Assembly: GCF_000429865.1 (NCBI RefSeq)
Contig: NZ_KE386980.1
Coordinates: 118,890-182,889 of the forward strand
Direction of reading: 5' to 3'
DNA from: Cucumibacter marinus DSM 18995
GTDB taxonomy: Bacteria; Pseudomonadota; Alphaproteobacteria; Rhizobiales; Devosiaceae
Length of the DNA: 64,000 nucleotides
The translations under genes were made by a program, and so were the position numbers. This document shows positions 1 to 8,309 of this stretch, piece after piece (within the stretch, counting starts at the first letter, position 1; each line of letters starts with the position of its first letter). The notes under the pieces were generated by a model. That model saw nothing but the letters and a program-made list of their open reading frames with translations. It was not told the DNA's origin and searched no databases.

Positions 1-2
1 AC

Positions 3-2216
3 TGGACCCTCGCCATCGATCGGCTTGATGGCGTTGCGTCAATCATTCTCAACGGTTCGCATGTGGCGGACACCGACAACAGTTTCATTCGCCACGATCT
101 TCCGGTGACCGGCCTGCTGCGCCAGGGCGAAAACACCATCCGTATCGAGTTTTCTCCGGCGGCAACCGAAGCCGCGATCCGGGCGAAAAAGCACCCCTTC
201 GTGGTGCCGTCGACTTTCAACTCACCGGACTACCCGCATCTCAACTTTCTGCGCAAACCCGCCTGCCATGGCGGTTGGGATTGGGCTTTGGCAACGATGC
301 CGCTCGGTATCTACGGTGATGTCCGGCTCGAAAGGGCCCCGCTTGCCCGGCTCGATGCGGTCCAGGTCCGCCAGCACCACGCGCCCGACAGATGCGAGCT
401 CGAGATCATTGCCCATATTCACGCCTTCGCTGACGGCGAGATTGAACTCAACCACAGGATCGGTGAACAGACGGCAGGCAATGAGACCCGCTTGCGCAGG
501 GGACACAACCGGCGCGTGCACCGGATCACGATCGAAAACCCCGAGCTCTGGTGGCCGGCCGGGCAGGGCGGGCAACACCTCTATGAACTGGTGACCCAAC
601 TCGGAGACACCCAACAGCGCCGCCGCCTCGGCCTGCGCAATTTGCGGGTGATCGAAGAGCCTGACGTCGAGGGCAATGGCGCGGGCTTCGCGGTGCGGGT
701 CAATGGCCGCGATGTCTTCATGAAAGGCGCGAACTGGATTCCCGCCGACGCCTTGCCGGGCCGCATAACGCATGATGTCGTTCGCGATCTGCTGGTTTCG
801 GCCCGTGATGCCAATATGAACATGATCCGCGTCTGGGGCGGCGGGCAGTACGAGCCGGACTGGTTCTATGAGCTGTGCGACGAACTCGGCCTGCTTGTCT
901 GGCAGGATTTCATGTTCGCCTGCATGCCCTATCCGTCGGACGAGCCGTTCCTTGAAACCGTCCGCCAAGAAGTCGTCCAGCAGGTGAGACGCCTGTCGCA
1001 TCACGCCTCGATTGCCCTGTGGTGCGGTGACAATGAAGGGATCAATGCCCTCGACTGGTACGAGGAAACCCGCGGCGACCGTGAGCGATACGTCGCGAAC
1101 TATGCACGGCTGAATGCGGTGCTGGAAAAGGTCTGCAATCATGAGGACCCGGGCCGGCTTTACTGGCCATCTTCGCCTTGTCGGGGGCCGTTCGACTACT
1201 CGGGTGGCATCGGAGCCTCGAATCGGGGCGACAGCCATTTCTGGGAGGTCTGGCACGGGGCCAAACCGTTGACCGCCTATCGCGAAGCGAAACCCCGCTT
1301 CGTGTCGGAATTCGGATTTCAGTCCTTTCCCTCCATGCCTATCATCAAGACCTTCACCGAAAAGGCTGACCGCAACCCGTCCTCGCCGGTCATGGAAGCG
1401 CATCAGCGCGATCCCGGCGGCAATGCGCGCATTATCGAAAGCCTGACCCGGCAATTCCGGTTTCCACGCAATTTCAAGCAGATGGTTTATCTGAGCCAGG
1501 TCCAGCAAGCCTTGGCCATCACAACAGCGGTCGACTACTGGCGCAGCCTCAAGCCCTGGTGCATGGGGGCTCTTTATTGGCAACTCAATGATTGTTGGCC
1601 GGGCGCCTCATGGTCGAGCCTTGACTATGGCGGGGGCTGGAAGCTGCTCCATCATGCGGCGAAACGCTTTTTCGCGCCGGTCCGTGTGGCCGCCATTCCC
1701 GAAGTCGCAACCGGCGATATCCGCCTGGTCGGGCTCAACGATCTGCCCGATCCGATTACCCTCGATCTCACCGCATACACTGTCGATATGGCCGGCAGAA
1801 CGCGGCTCGTGGCGCAAACCCGCGGTGCCGTCCCCTATGATCGGGCGGCACGGCTGGCGCAGATACCCGCCAACGCTTTGCGGCCGGGCGAAATGCTCCT
1901 TTATCGCTGGTCAGAACCCGAAACCGGGGCGTCGGGCGAGGAGGTTTTTGCCCCCCATCCATTCAAGGCCTACGACCTTGATGAACCCGGCCTTTCGATC
2001 GAGTGGGAGACGGTTGACGGTCGAGCAGAGGCGGTGGTCTCGAGCAAATGCCTGGCCCTGTTCGTCGCCCTTGAAACGGCGATCCCGGGCCGATTCTCGG
2101 ACAATGGCTTCGTGGTCTTGCCCGACGCACCCCGCCGGGTCATCTTCGAGCGCAGTAGTGAAACGGACATCGATCCAGACGCGGTGAAGATCCGCCATTT
2201 GCGTGCAAGTTATTGA
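3..2216 (+). CDS. Beta-mannosidase, GH2 family (5' partial)
   Basis: Retaining glycoside hydrolase that removes terminal beta-mannose from manno-oligosaccharides. The frame is open from base 3, and its first residues already look like the GH2 sugar-binding domain (DGVASIILNGSHVADTDN), so the true start lies upstream of the window; the GTG at 63 is internal. About 737 residues are visible, so roughly the first hundred of a usual 820-850 residue enzyme are missing. The acid/base Glu lies in WCGDNEG (codon 1035-1037) and the nucleophile in SEFGFQS (codon 1308-1310), 91 residues apart as expected for GH2. No signal peptide can be judged. The next gene encodes a sugar isomerase that could use the released mannose, suggesting one transcript. 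Confidence 0.88.
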   Translation, partial: WTLAIDRLDGVASIILNGSHVADTDNSFIRHDLPVTGLLRQGENTIRIEFSPAATEAAIRAKKHPFVVPSTFNSPDYPHLNFLRKPACHGGWDWALATMPLGIYGDVRLERAPLARLDAVQVRQHHAPDRCELEIIAHIHAFADGEIELNHRIGEQTAGNETRLRRGHNRRVHRITIENPELWWPAGQGGQHLYELVTQLGDTQQRRRLGLRNLRVIEEPDVEGNGAGFAVRVNGRDVFMKGANWIPADALPGRITHDVVRDLLVSARDANMNMIRVWGGGQYEPDWFYELCDELGLLVWQDFMFACMPYPSDEPFLETVRQEVVQQVRRLSHHASIALWCGDNEGINALDWYEETRGDRERYVANYARLNAVLEKVCNHEDPGRLYWPSSPCRGPFDYSGGIGASNRGDSHFWEVWHGAKPLTAYREAKPRFVSEFGFQSFPSMPIIKTFTEKADRNPSSPVMEAHQRDPGGNARIIESLTRQFRFPRNFKQMVYLSQVQQALAITTAVDYWRSLKPWCMGALYWQLNDCWPGASWSSLDYGGGWKLLHHAAKRFFAPVRVAAIPEVATGDIRLVGLNDLPDPITLDLTAYTVDMAGRTRLVAQTRGAVPYDRAARLAQIPANALRPGEMLLYRWSEPETGASGEEVFAPHPFKAYDLDEPGLSIEWETVDGRAEAVVSSKCLALFVALETAIPGRFSDNGFVVLPDAPRRVIFERSSETDIDPDAVKIRHLRASY

Positions 2217-2233
2217 GAGTGAAAGGAAATGCC

Positions 2234-2920
2234 ATGCGCCGTTCTGAAATCAACGCGGTCCTGCGGGACGGTGATGCCTTCATCAAGGCGCATGGTTTTG
2301 CATTGCCGCCTTTTGCACGGTTGAGCCCGCATGACATGCAGGTGCGCAAGGACGAACTGCGTGGTGTCACGGGCGCGCGGCTGGGTTGGGACGTCACCGA
2401 TTACGGGCTTGGCGATTTCCACGAAACAGGGCTTTTCCTGTTCACCCTGCGAAACGGACGGGCTGAAGATCTCTCCAGGGGCAGCGGCATGCTTTATGCC
2501 GAGAAGCTGCTGATTTCCAAGGAAAACCAGCTTTCCCCCATGCACAAGCATCTGGTCAAGGCCGAGGATATCATCAATCGCGGCGGCGCGCGGCTTGTGG
2601 TTGAGCTCTTTGCCTCCGATCCAGAGGGCAATATCGACGAGAACGCTGACGTCACCGTGCCCTGCGATGGCGTCGAGACGACGGTTAAGGCCGGTGGCAA
2701 GGTCGTGCTGCTGCCCGGCGAGAGCATAACCCTGATGCCGGGCGTCTGGCATGCCTTTTGGGCCGAAGGCGGCAACACGCTGATCGGCGAGGTTTCAACG
2801 GTCAATGATGACGAGACCGACAATTATTTCCGCGATCCTGTCGCCCGCTTTTCCGACATCGAGGAAGACGAGGAGCCCGTGCATCTCCTGGTCTCGGACT
2901 ACGACACCTGGCTTTCCTGA
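2234..2920 (+). CDS. D-lyxose / D-mannose ketol-isomerase
   Basis: Cupin-fold sugar isomerase interconverting D-lyxose and D-xylulose, and often D-mannose and D-fructose. The 228-residue protein shows the family core: a metal-binding stretch around MHKHLVKAEDII, then PGVWHAFWAEGG and the conserved GEVSTVNDDETDNYF toward the C terminus. The ATG at 2234 is preferred because GAAAGGA lies just upstream; an in-frame start at 2213 would overlap the mannosidase stop. It follows the beta-mannosidase after 17 bases, so release of mannose and its isomerisation to fructose is a sensible joint role (inference). Its 3' end overlaps the convergent pcaQ by 22 bases. Family assignment is firm; which sugar is the natural substrate is not shown. 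Confidence 0.82.
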   Translation: MRRSEINAVLRDGDAFIKAHGFALPPFARLSPHDMQVRKDELRGVTGARLGWDVTDYGLGDFHETGLFLFTLRNGRAEDLSRGSGMLYAEKLLISKENQLSPMHKHLVKAEDIINRGGARLVVELFASDPEGNIDENADVTVPCDGVETTVKAGGKVVLLPGESITLMPGVWHAFWAEGGNTLIGEVSTVNDDETDNYFRDPVARFSDIEEDEEPVHLLVSDYDTWLS

Positions 2921-3864
2921 CCAGCCTCGCGTTCTGCGGCGATCTCGGCCCGCGCCAGGTCCCGCAATGAGCTGATGATCACATCGGCCGCCGCGTTCGG
3001 CACGCCTGTGATGCGGGTTGTGAGCCCCACCGGGCCGAAGGTCACGCCTGTGTCGATCGGCAGTTCGATGAGCCCGCCGGCACGCAATTCCGCGTTCACG
3101 ACCGAACGCGAGATGATCCACACCGCATCGGTCTGCTTGATATAGGCGATAGAGAAGACCGGTGAGACGGTCTCGATGATGTCGTTGAAATCCCCGATCC
3201 CGTTTGCCACCAGCAGCCGGTCGACCTCGGGCCGGATAATCGATTCCGCTGGCGGCAGCACCACCGTGAACGCGTTGATCTGGCTCATCGGCAGGCCCTT
3301 TCGGGCGGTCAGCGGGTGTCCGTCGCGCACAACGAAGACGATCCGCTCGGTGTAGAGCCGCTCGAAACTGAGATCGGCCATCGCTTCCTGCCCGGCCATG
3401 CGCCCGACAACGATGTCGATCCGCCCCGCCTTGAGTTCCCCGAGCAAATAGTGATTAGGGCCTGTGATCACCCGGATGGGGGCTTCGAGCCCCTGCTGCT
3501 TGGCCGCCAGCACCGCTTTGGGCACCAATTCGCCTGCCACCGAGGGCAGAGCACCGATGGTGACCGCGCTCATCTGCTGGCGCTGGATGGCATCGACGCT
3601 GGCGACACCCTGCTGCAGGGCGGCGATGGCGGCGCCGGCATGACGGCGAAAGGCCTGGCCATGCGCTGTCAGCCGCACCCCGGCGCGGCTGCGCGTGAAC
3701 AGTGTTACGCCAAGTGCGTGTTCGAGTTCGCCGATGGCCTTGGAAACCGCTGGCTGGGTCAATCCGAGTGCATCTGCCGCGCCGACAAAGCTTTTTCGGC
3801 CTGCAACCTCCAGAAAACACGATAAGTGCCTGAATTTGATGCGATGCGGGGACAGGGCGGACAT
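2899..3864 (-). CDS. pcaQ: LysR-type regulator PcaQ of the protocatechuate genes
   Basis: Transcriptional activator of protocatechuate degradation. The 321-residue protein has an N-terminal winged helix-turn-helix (about residues 8-67, with FVGAADALGLTQPAVSKAI) and a LysR effector domain. Beginning with HRIKFRHLSCFLEVA it resembles PcaQ of Agrobacterium and Sinorhizobium, which responds to beta-carboxy-muconolactone. It is transcribed divergently from pcaD, the classic PcaQ layout, and the gap carries a candidate operator at 3874-3889. The start is the ATG at 3864, only nine bases from that site, so binding would probably also control its own gene. Assignment rests on HTH type plus context. 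Confidence 0.87.
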   Translation of the reverse strand: MSALSPHRIKFRHLSCFLEVAGRKSFVGAADALGLTQPAVSKAIGELEHALGVTLFTRSRAGVRLTAHGQAFRRHAGAAIAALQQGVASVDAIQRQQMSAVTIGALPSVAGELVPKAVLAAKQQGLEAPIRVITGPNHYLLGELKAGRIDIVVGRMAGQEAMADLSFERLYTERIVFVVRDGHPLTARKGLPMSQINAFTVVLPPAESIIRPEVDRLLVANGIGDFNDIIETVSPVFSIAYIKQTDAVWIISRSVVNAELRAGGLIELPIDTGVTFGPVGLTTRITGVPNAAADVIISSLRDLARAEIAAEREAGQESQVS

Positions 3865-3873
3865 GAAATTTCC

Positions 3874-3889
3874 ATATCGATTCGGTTAT
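3874..3889. promoter_or_regulatory. Candidate PcaQ operator
   Basis: ATATCG-N4-GGTTAT lies between pcaQ and pcaD. The right half agrees with the GGTTA half-site of the ATAACC-N4-GGTTAA type box described for PcaQ in Sinorhizobium; the left half is degenerate. The position in the divergent gap fits. No footprint is available, so this is inference. Confidence 0.45.
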
Positions 3890-4012
3890 GTATCAATGTC
3901 ATAATTTTATTTTCAATTCAATTTTGGAATGAATAGGATGGTGTGGAATGAGGATGCCGGCCGTATGCGCGGCCCGGCTTGAGATGTCTTTTCGGTGCTC
4001 CGGGGGCTGGAT

Positions 4013-4810
4013 ATGCAATTCGCCAGAATTGGTGACATCGCCATGTGTTTCGCCACCCGCCAGCAGGCGGGGGAGGGCGCGCCCTGGATCGTGTTTGCCA
4101 ATTCTTTGGGCACCGATCACCGCATCTGGGACGCTGTCGCCGACCGTCTCGAAGACCGCTTCAATATCCTCGTCTACGACAAGCGCGGCCACGGGTTGAG
4201 CGACGCCACCCCGGCGCCTTACACCATGGACGACCACATCGGCGATCTCGCCGGCTTGGTCGACCACCTCGAAATCGATCGTTTCGCAATCTGCGGCGTC
4301 TCTGTCGGCGGCATGATCGCCCAGGGCATCGCCGACCGTCTGGCAGATCGTGTCACCGCAGCCATTTTCTGCGACACCGCGCACAAGATCGGTGACGACG
4401 CCTTCTGGCAGGAACGCATCGGCAAGATCGAGGCCGGGGGCGTTGAGGCCATCGCCGACGGAATCCTTGAGCGCTGGTTTACACCCGCATTCTGTGACCC
4501 CGATCGCGCCGATTACCGCGGCTATCGCAACATGCTGACCAGGACCTCTCTTAATGGCTATGTCGGCACCTGCGGCGCCCTCGCCACCACCGATTTTACC
4601 GATCTTGCCGCCGGGCTTTCCTTGCCGGTGCTGTGCATTGCCGGCGCTGAGGACCGCTCGACACCGCCCGACCTGGTGCGCTCGCTTGCCGGCCTCGTTC
4701 CCGGTGCCCGTTTCGAGATGATCGAAGGTGCAGGCCACATCCCCTCTATCGAGCAGCCCGAGGCGCTGGCCGGCCTGATCGCCGATTTCATCAAGGACAG
4801 ATCCCGATGA
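4013..4810 (+). CDS. pcaD: 3-oxoadipate enol-lactonase
   Basis: Alpha/beta hydrolase that opens beta-ketoadipate enol-lactone to beta-ketoadipate, in the cytoplasm. The catalytic triad is visible: nucleophile Ser in GVSVGGM (about residue 101), Asp in AGAEDRSTP and His in GAGHIPSIEQP near the C terminus; the oxyanion region is FANSLGTDHRIWD. The 265-residue length is normal. The ATG at 4013 gives the usual MQFARIGD start; a GTG at 3995 in the same frame adds only six residues. First gene of the pca run, stopping inside the pcaC start (ATGA, 4807-4810), so the two are probably translationally coupled. Confidence 0.93.
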   Translation: MQFARIGDIAMCFATRQQAGEGAPWIVFANSLGTDHRIWDAVADRLEDRFNILVYDKRGHGLSDATPAPYTMDDHIGDLAGLVDHLEIDRFAICGVSVGGMIAQGIADRLADRVTAAIFCDTAHKIGDDAFWQERIGKIEAGGVEAIADGILERWFTPAFCDPDRADYRGYRNMLTRTSLNGYVGTCGALATTDFTDLAAGLSLPVLCIAGAEDRSTPPDLVRSLAGLVPGARFEMIEGAGHIPSIEQPEALAGLIADFIKDRSR

Positions 4811-5199
4811 ACGACGACCGCTATAATGAAGGCATGAAGACGCGGCGCTCGGTTCTCGGCGACGCCCATGTCGACCGCGCCAGCCAGTCGATCACCGAAT
4901 TCGACGCCGATTTCCAGCGTTTCATTACCGAAGGGGCCTGGGGTTCGGTCTGGTCGCGCCCCGGCCTGTCCAAACGCGAACGCTCCATCATCACAATCGC
5001 GCTCCTCGCCTCGCTCGGCCACTATGAGGAAGTCGCCATGCATATCCGGGCAACCCGCAACACTGGCGCCACTCCCGAGGACATCTCGGAAGCCATGCTC
5101 CATGTCGCGGTCTATGCCGGTGTCCCCGCCGCCAACGCAGCCATCAAGGTCATCAAGCAAACCTACGCCGAACTGGAGGCGGACAACCCCAATGAGTGA
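4807..5199 (+). CDS. pcaC: 4-carboxymuconolactone decarboxylase
   Basis: Small all-helical decarboxylase of the AhpD/CMD superfamily, turning gamma-carboxymuconolactone into the enol-lactone used by PcaD. The 130-residue length is typical of a stand-alone PcaC (not fused to PcaD). The family core KRERSIITIALLASLGHYEE and the stretch NTGATPEDISEAMLHVAVYAGVPAAN are clear. It overlaps pcaD by four bases and pcaH by eight, so pcaD-C-H-G are packed as one translational unit. Confidence 0.95.
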   Translation: MNDDRYNEGMKTRRSVLGDAHVDRASQSITEFDADFQRFITEGAWGSVWSRPGLSKRERSIITIALLASLGHYEEVAMHIRATRNTGATPEDISEAMLHVAVYAGVPAANAAIKVIKQTYAELEADNPNE

Positions 5200-5947
5200 T
5201 TTCGAAAACAAACCTGGCGTGCCGGAGAACGGGGCCTTCTTCCCCCGCGATCTCGAGATGCATCCCCCGGCCTTCTATCCTGACTACAAGACCTCGGTCC
5301 TGCGCTCGCCCAAGCATGCGCGGCTGTCGCTCAACAACACCATCTCGGAGATGACCGGCCCGGTCTTCGGGCACAATATGCTCGGCGAGCTCGACAATGA
5401 TCTCATTCACAATTTCGCTGAGGCCGGTCAGTCGGCGATCGGCGAACGGATCATCGTCTATGGCAAGGTCCTCGACGAGCGCGGCGTCGGTGTTCCCGGC
5501 GCACTGCTTGAGGTCTGGCAAGCCAATGCAGGCGGGCGCTATCGCCACAAGAAGGAAGGCTATATCGCACCGCTTGACCCCAATTTCGGCGGCTGCGGGC
5601 GCGTCATCACGGACGAACAGGGCAACTACCGTTTCCGCACGGTCAAGCCGGGTCCTTACCCCTGGCCGAACCGGGTCAATGACTGGCGGCCTTCCCACAT
5701 CCACTTCTCGATCTTCGGCCACGCCTTTGCGCAGCGCCTGATTACCCAGATGTATTTTGAAGGCGATCCGCTGATCTGGACGTGCCCGATCGTGGCCACC
5801 ATTCCCGACAAACGCGATATCGAGCGTCTCGTCGCACCGCTCGATATGGCCAACACGATCCCCATGGACGCCCGTGCCTATAAGTTCGACATCGTGTTGC
5901 GCGGTCGCCGTTCGACCTATTTTGAGAACCGCCGGGAGGGCAACTGA
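5192..5947 (+). CDS. pcaH: Protocatechuate 3,4-dioxygenase beta subunit
   Basis: Catalytic subunit of the intradiol ring-cleaving dioxygenase that converts protocatechuate to beta-carboxy-cis,cis-muconate using Fe(III) and oxygen. The four iron ligands are recognisable: Tyr in GGRYRHK, Tyr in PGPYPW, and the two His in RPSHIHFS. At 251 residues it matches the family. The start is the ATG at 5192 (MSDFENK), eight bases inside the end of pcaC; an upstream in-frame extension exists but only reads over pcaC. Its TGA overlaps the pcaG ATG (TGATG at 5945-5949), which fits 1:1 synthesis of the two subunits. Confidence 0.96.
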   Translation: MSDFENKPGVPENGAFFPRDLEMHPPAFYPDYKTSVLRSPKHARLSLNNTISEMTGPVFGHNMLGELDNDLIHNFAEAGQSAIGERIIVYGKVLDERGVGVPGALLEVWQANAGGRYRHKKEGYIAPLDPNFGGCGRVITDEQGNYRFRTVKPGPYPWPNRVNDWRPSHIHFSIFGHAFAQRLITQMYFEGDPLIWTCPIVATIPDKRDIERLVAPLDMANTIPMDARAYKFDIVLRGRRSTYFENRREGN

Positions 5948-6561
5948 TGGTCCAGCCGCTCAATCTTTTGAAAGAAACCCCGTCCCAGACCGCCGGCCCC
6001 TATGTCCATATCGGGCTGACTGCGAACTATGCTGAGATCAAGGGCATCTATCCCGAGGACATTGGCGCGGTGATGCTCACCGACAAGACCAAGGGCGAGC
6101 GCATCAAGATCACCGGGCGCGTGATCGATGGGGCTGGCACGCCACTGCGAGATCCCGTGATCGAGATTTGGCAAGCCGACGCCAACGGGCTCTACAACAG
6201 CCCGGAGGAGAAGCGCGGCAAGGCCGATGAGAACTTTCTTGGCTTCGGGCGTTGCGCCTGTGATCTCGAAACCGGCGTCTACAGCTTCGAGACCATCAAG
6301 CCCGGCGCGGTGCCCTTCATCGACGGGCGCATGATGGCGCCGCATATCACCTTCTGGGTGGTGGCCCGCGGCATCAATCTGGGCCTGCATACGCGCATGT
6401 ATTTCGGCGATGAAGAAGAGGCCAACGCCAGCGATCCGATGCTTTCCCGCATCGAGCAGCAGGTGCGCATGCCGACCCTGATCGCCGAGCGCAAGGGCGA
6501 TACCTACCATTTCGACATTCATCTGCAGGGCGACAAAGAGACCATCTTTTTCGACATCTGA
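5947..6561 (+). CDS. pcaG: Protocatechuate 3,4-dioxygenase alpha subunit
   Basis: Non-catalytic partner of PcaH, sharing the intradiol dioxygenase fold but lacking the full set of iron ligands (no His-Ile-His pair; the equivalent segment reads MAPHITFWVV). It opens with ETPSQTAGPYVHIGL, the hallmark of PcaG, and the 204 residues are normal. Start overlaps the pcaH stop by one base. After it comes a 110-base gap with a hairpin before pcaI, the largest break within the pca run. Confidence 0.95.
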   Translation: MVQPLNLLKETPSQTAGPYVHIGLTANYAEIKGIYPEDIGAVMLTDKTKGERIKITGRVIDGAGTPLRDPVIEIWQADANGLYNSPEEKRGKADENFLGFGRCACDLETGVYSFETIKPGAVPFIDGRMMAPHITFWVVARGINLGLHTRMYFGDEEEANASDPMLSRIEQQVRMPTLIAERKGDTYHFDIHLQGDKETIFFDI

Positions 6562-6571
6562 GGATGCGCAT

Positions 6572-6594
6572 CGGCGGAACCCCATCGTCCGCCG
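6572..6594 (+). other. Hairpin in the pcaG-pcaI gap
   Basis: CGGCGGA (6572-6578) pairs with TCCGCCG (6588-6594) across a 9-base loop. No T-run follows, so it is not a textbook terminator. It may stabilise the upstream message or mark a processing point between the ring-cleavage and the CoA-ester halves of the run. Confidence 0.35.
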
Positions 6595-6671
6595 GTGCTT
6601 TGACAAGGCAAAGACAACGGTCCGTGACCGCCGGTTTGCGGCCACGGGCGCCAACGGGAACCAAGAGCGTA

Positions 6672-7529
6672 ATGGTCAAATTCGTTTCGCTGGCCGAGGC
6701 GATCGCTGACAATCTCCATGACGGGGACAGCGTCGCCTTTGAAGGCTTCACACATCTCATTCCCCATGCCGCCGCGCATGAGGCGATCCGGCAGGGGATC
6801 AAGGATCTCACCCTGATCCGCATGACCCCCGACATCATCTATGACCAGATGATCGGCATGGGATTGGCGAAAAAGGTCGTCTTCTCCTATGCCGGCAATC
6901 CCGGTGTGGGACTGTTGCGCCGCCTGCGCGACGCCGTGGAGAACCAGCATCCGCGCGCCATCGAGATTGAGGAGCACAGCCACGCCGCCATGGCCAATGC
7001 TTATGAGGCTGGCGCCTCGGGGCTGCCCTGCGCGATCTTCCGCGGCTACAAGGGCGCCGAACTGGCCAAGGTCAATCCGAACATCAAATCGGTGACTTGT
7101 CCCTTCACCGGCGAGGAACTGGCGGCGGTGCCCGCCATTCGGCCCGATGTCTCGATCATCCATGCGCAGAAAGCCGACCGGCGGGGCAATGTGCTGGTCG
7201 AAGGCATTGTCGGGGTCCAAAAGGAGGCGGTGCTGGCCGCCAAACGCGCTGTCGTAACGGTCGAAGAAATCGTCGAAGATGTCACCAAAGTGCATCCCAA
7301 TGCATGCGTCCTGCCGCATTGGACCATCACCGCAATCGCCGAGGTGAAGGGCGGGGCGCACCCCTCCTATGCCCATGGCTATTATGATCGCGATAATGCC
7401 GCCTATCTCGAATGGGACAAGATCTCGGCGGAGCGCGATCTGTTCGAAAGTTGGATGAAGGCCAATGTCATCGATGCGCTGCCCGGCGATTTCGCCGCCC
7501 GTGTCGCCGATCTGGAGGTGAACAAATGA
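6672..7529 (+). CDS. pcaI: 3-oxoadipate CoA-transferase subunit A
   Basis: First subunit of the succinyl-CoA:3-oxoadipate CoA-transferase that activates beta-ketoadipate. The class I CoA-transferase start is clear (SLAEAIADNLHDGDSVAFEG), as is the later PNIKSVTCPFTGEELAAVPA segment. ATG 6672 gives a normal 285-residue protein; an open extension back to 6564 encodes an unlikely basic leader and lacks family similarity. It ends in an ATGA overlap with pcaJ. The longer alpha type (about 285 residues) is that of the Agrobacterium/Pseudomonas-like two-subunit enzymes. Confidence 0.93.
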   Translation: MVKFVSLAEAIADNLHDGDSVAFEGFTHLIPHAAAHEAIRQGIKDLTLIRMTPDIIYDQMIGMGLAKKVVFSYAGNPGVGLLRRLRDAVENQHPRAIEIEEHSHAAMANAYEAGASGLPCAIFRGYKGAELAKVNPNIKSVTCPFTGEELAAVPAIRPDVSIIHAQKADRRGNVLVEGIVGVQKEAVLAAKRAVVTVEEIVEDVTKVHPNACVLPHWTITAIAEVKGGAHPSYAHGYYDRDNAAYLEWDKISAERDLFESWMKANVIDALPGDFAARVADLEVNK

Positions 7530-8308
7530 GCGGGAATGACTTCACGGCCGACGAGATGATGACCATCGCCGCGGCTCGCGCGCTCTCGAATGACGATGTG
7601 GTCTTTGTCGGCATCGGTGCGCCGTCCGCCGCCTGCAATGTTGCGCGGCTGACCCATGCCCCGGATATCACGCTGATTTACGAGAGTGGCACCATCGGCA
7701 CCAAACCCGACGTGCTGCCGCTTTCCATCGGCGATGGCGAACTGTGCGAGACGGCGGTCACAACCGTCGCGGTCCCCGAAATGTTCCGCTACTGGCTGCA
7801 GGGCGGGCGCATCACGCTCGGCTTCCTCGGCGCCGCCCAGCTCGACCGTTTCGGTAATATCAACACTACCGTCATCGGCTCCTATGACGATCCCAAGGTC
7901 CGCCTGCCGGGCGGCGGCGGGGCGCCGGAGATTGCCTCGTCCTGCGGCAAGATCTTCATCACCATGAAGCAATCGCTGCGCGGCATGGTCGAAAAGATCG
8001 ATTTCTTCACCTCCTTCGGTCACGGGGAAGGTGGAGACCATCGCAAGCGCCTCGGCATCACCACCGAGGGCCCGGTGCTGCTGATCACCGATCTGGCGAT
8101 CTGGGAACCCGATCCCGAAACCAAGGAATTCACTGTCGTGTCCCTGCATCCCGGCGTCACCCGCGATCAGGTACAGGACACCTGCGCCTGGCCGGCGAAG
8201 TTCGCTGACAGCGTCAAGGAAACGCCGCTGCCGACCGAGGAAGAAATCAGGACGCTGCGCGACCTCAAGGCCCGCACTGACGCGGCGCATAAGGGAAAGG
8301 CGGCCTGA
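7526..8308 (+). CDS. pcaJ: 3-oxoadipate CoA-transferase subunit B
   Basis: Catalytic beta subunit of the beta-ketoadipate CoA-transferase. The active-site Glu that forms the glutamyl-CoA thioester lies in IYESGTIG (about residue 52), followed by GFLGAAQLDRFGNINTTVIG, typical of the family. The ATG at 7526 is preceded by a strong GGAGGTG (7514-7520) inside pcaI and overlaps its stop (ATGA). 260 residues, normal. The protein begins MSGNDFTADEMMTI; residues further upstream in the frame are pcaI read in another frame. Confidence 0.94.
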   Translation: MSGNDFTADEMMTIAAARALSNDDVVFVGIGAPSAACNVARLTHAPDITLIYESGTIGTKPDVLPLSIGDGELCETAVTTVAVPEMFRYWLQGGRITLGFLGAAQLDRFGNINTTVIGSYDDPKVRLPGGGGAPEIASSCGKIFITMKQSLRGMVEKIDFFTSFGHGEGGDHRKRLGITTEGPVLLITDLAIWEPDPETKEFTVVSLHPGVTRDQVQDTCAWPAKFADSVKETPLPTEEEIRTLRDLKARTDAAHKGKAA

Positions 8309-8309
8309 C

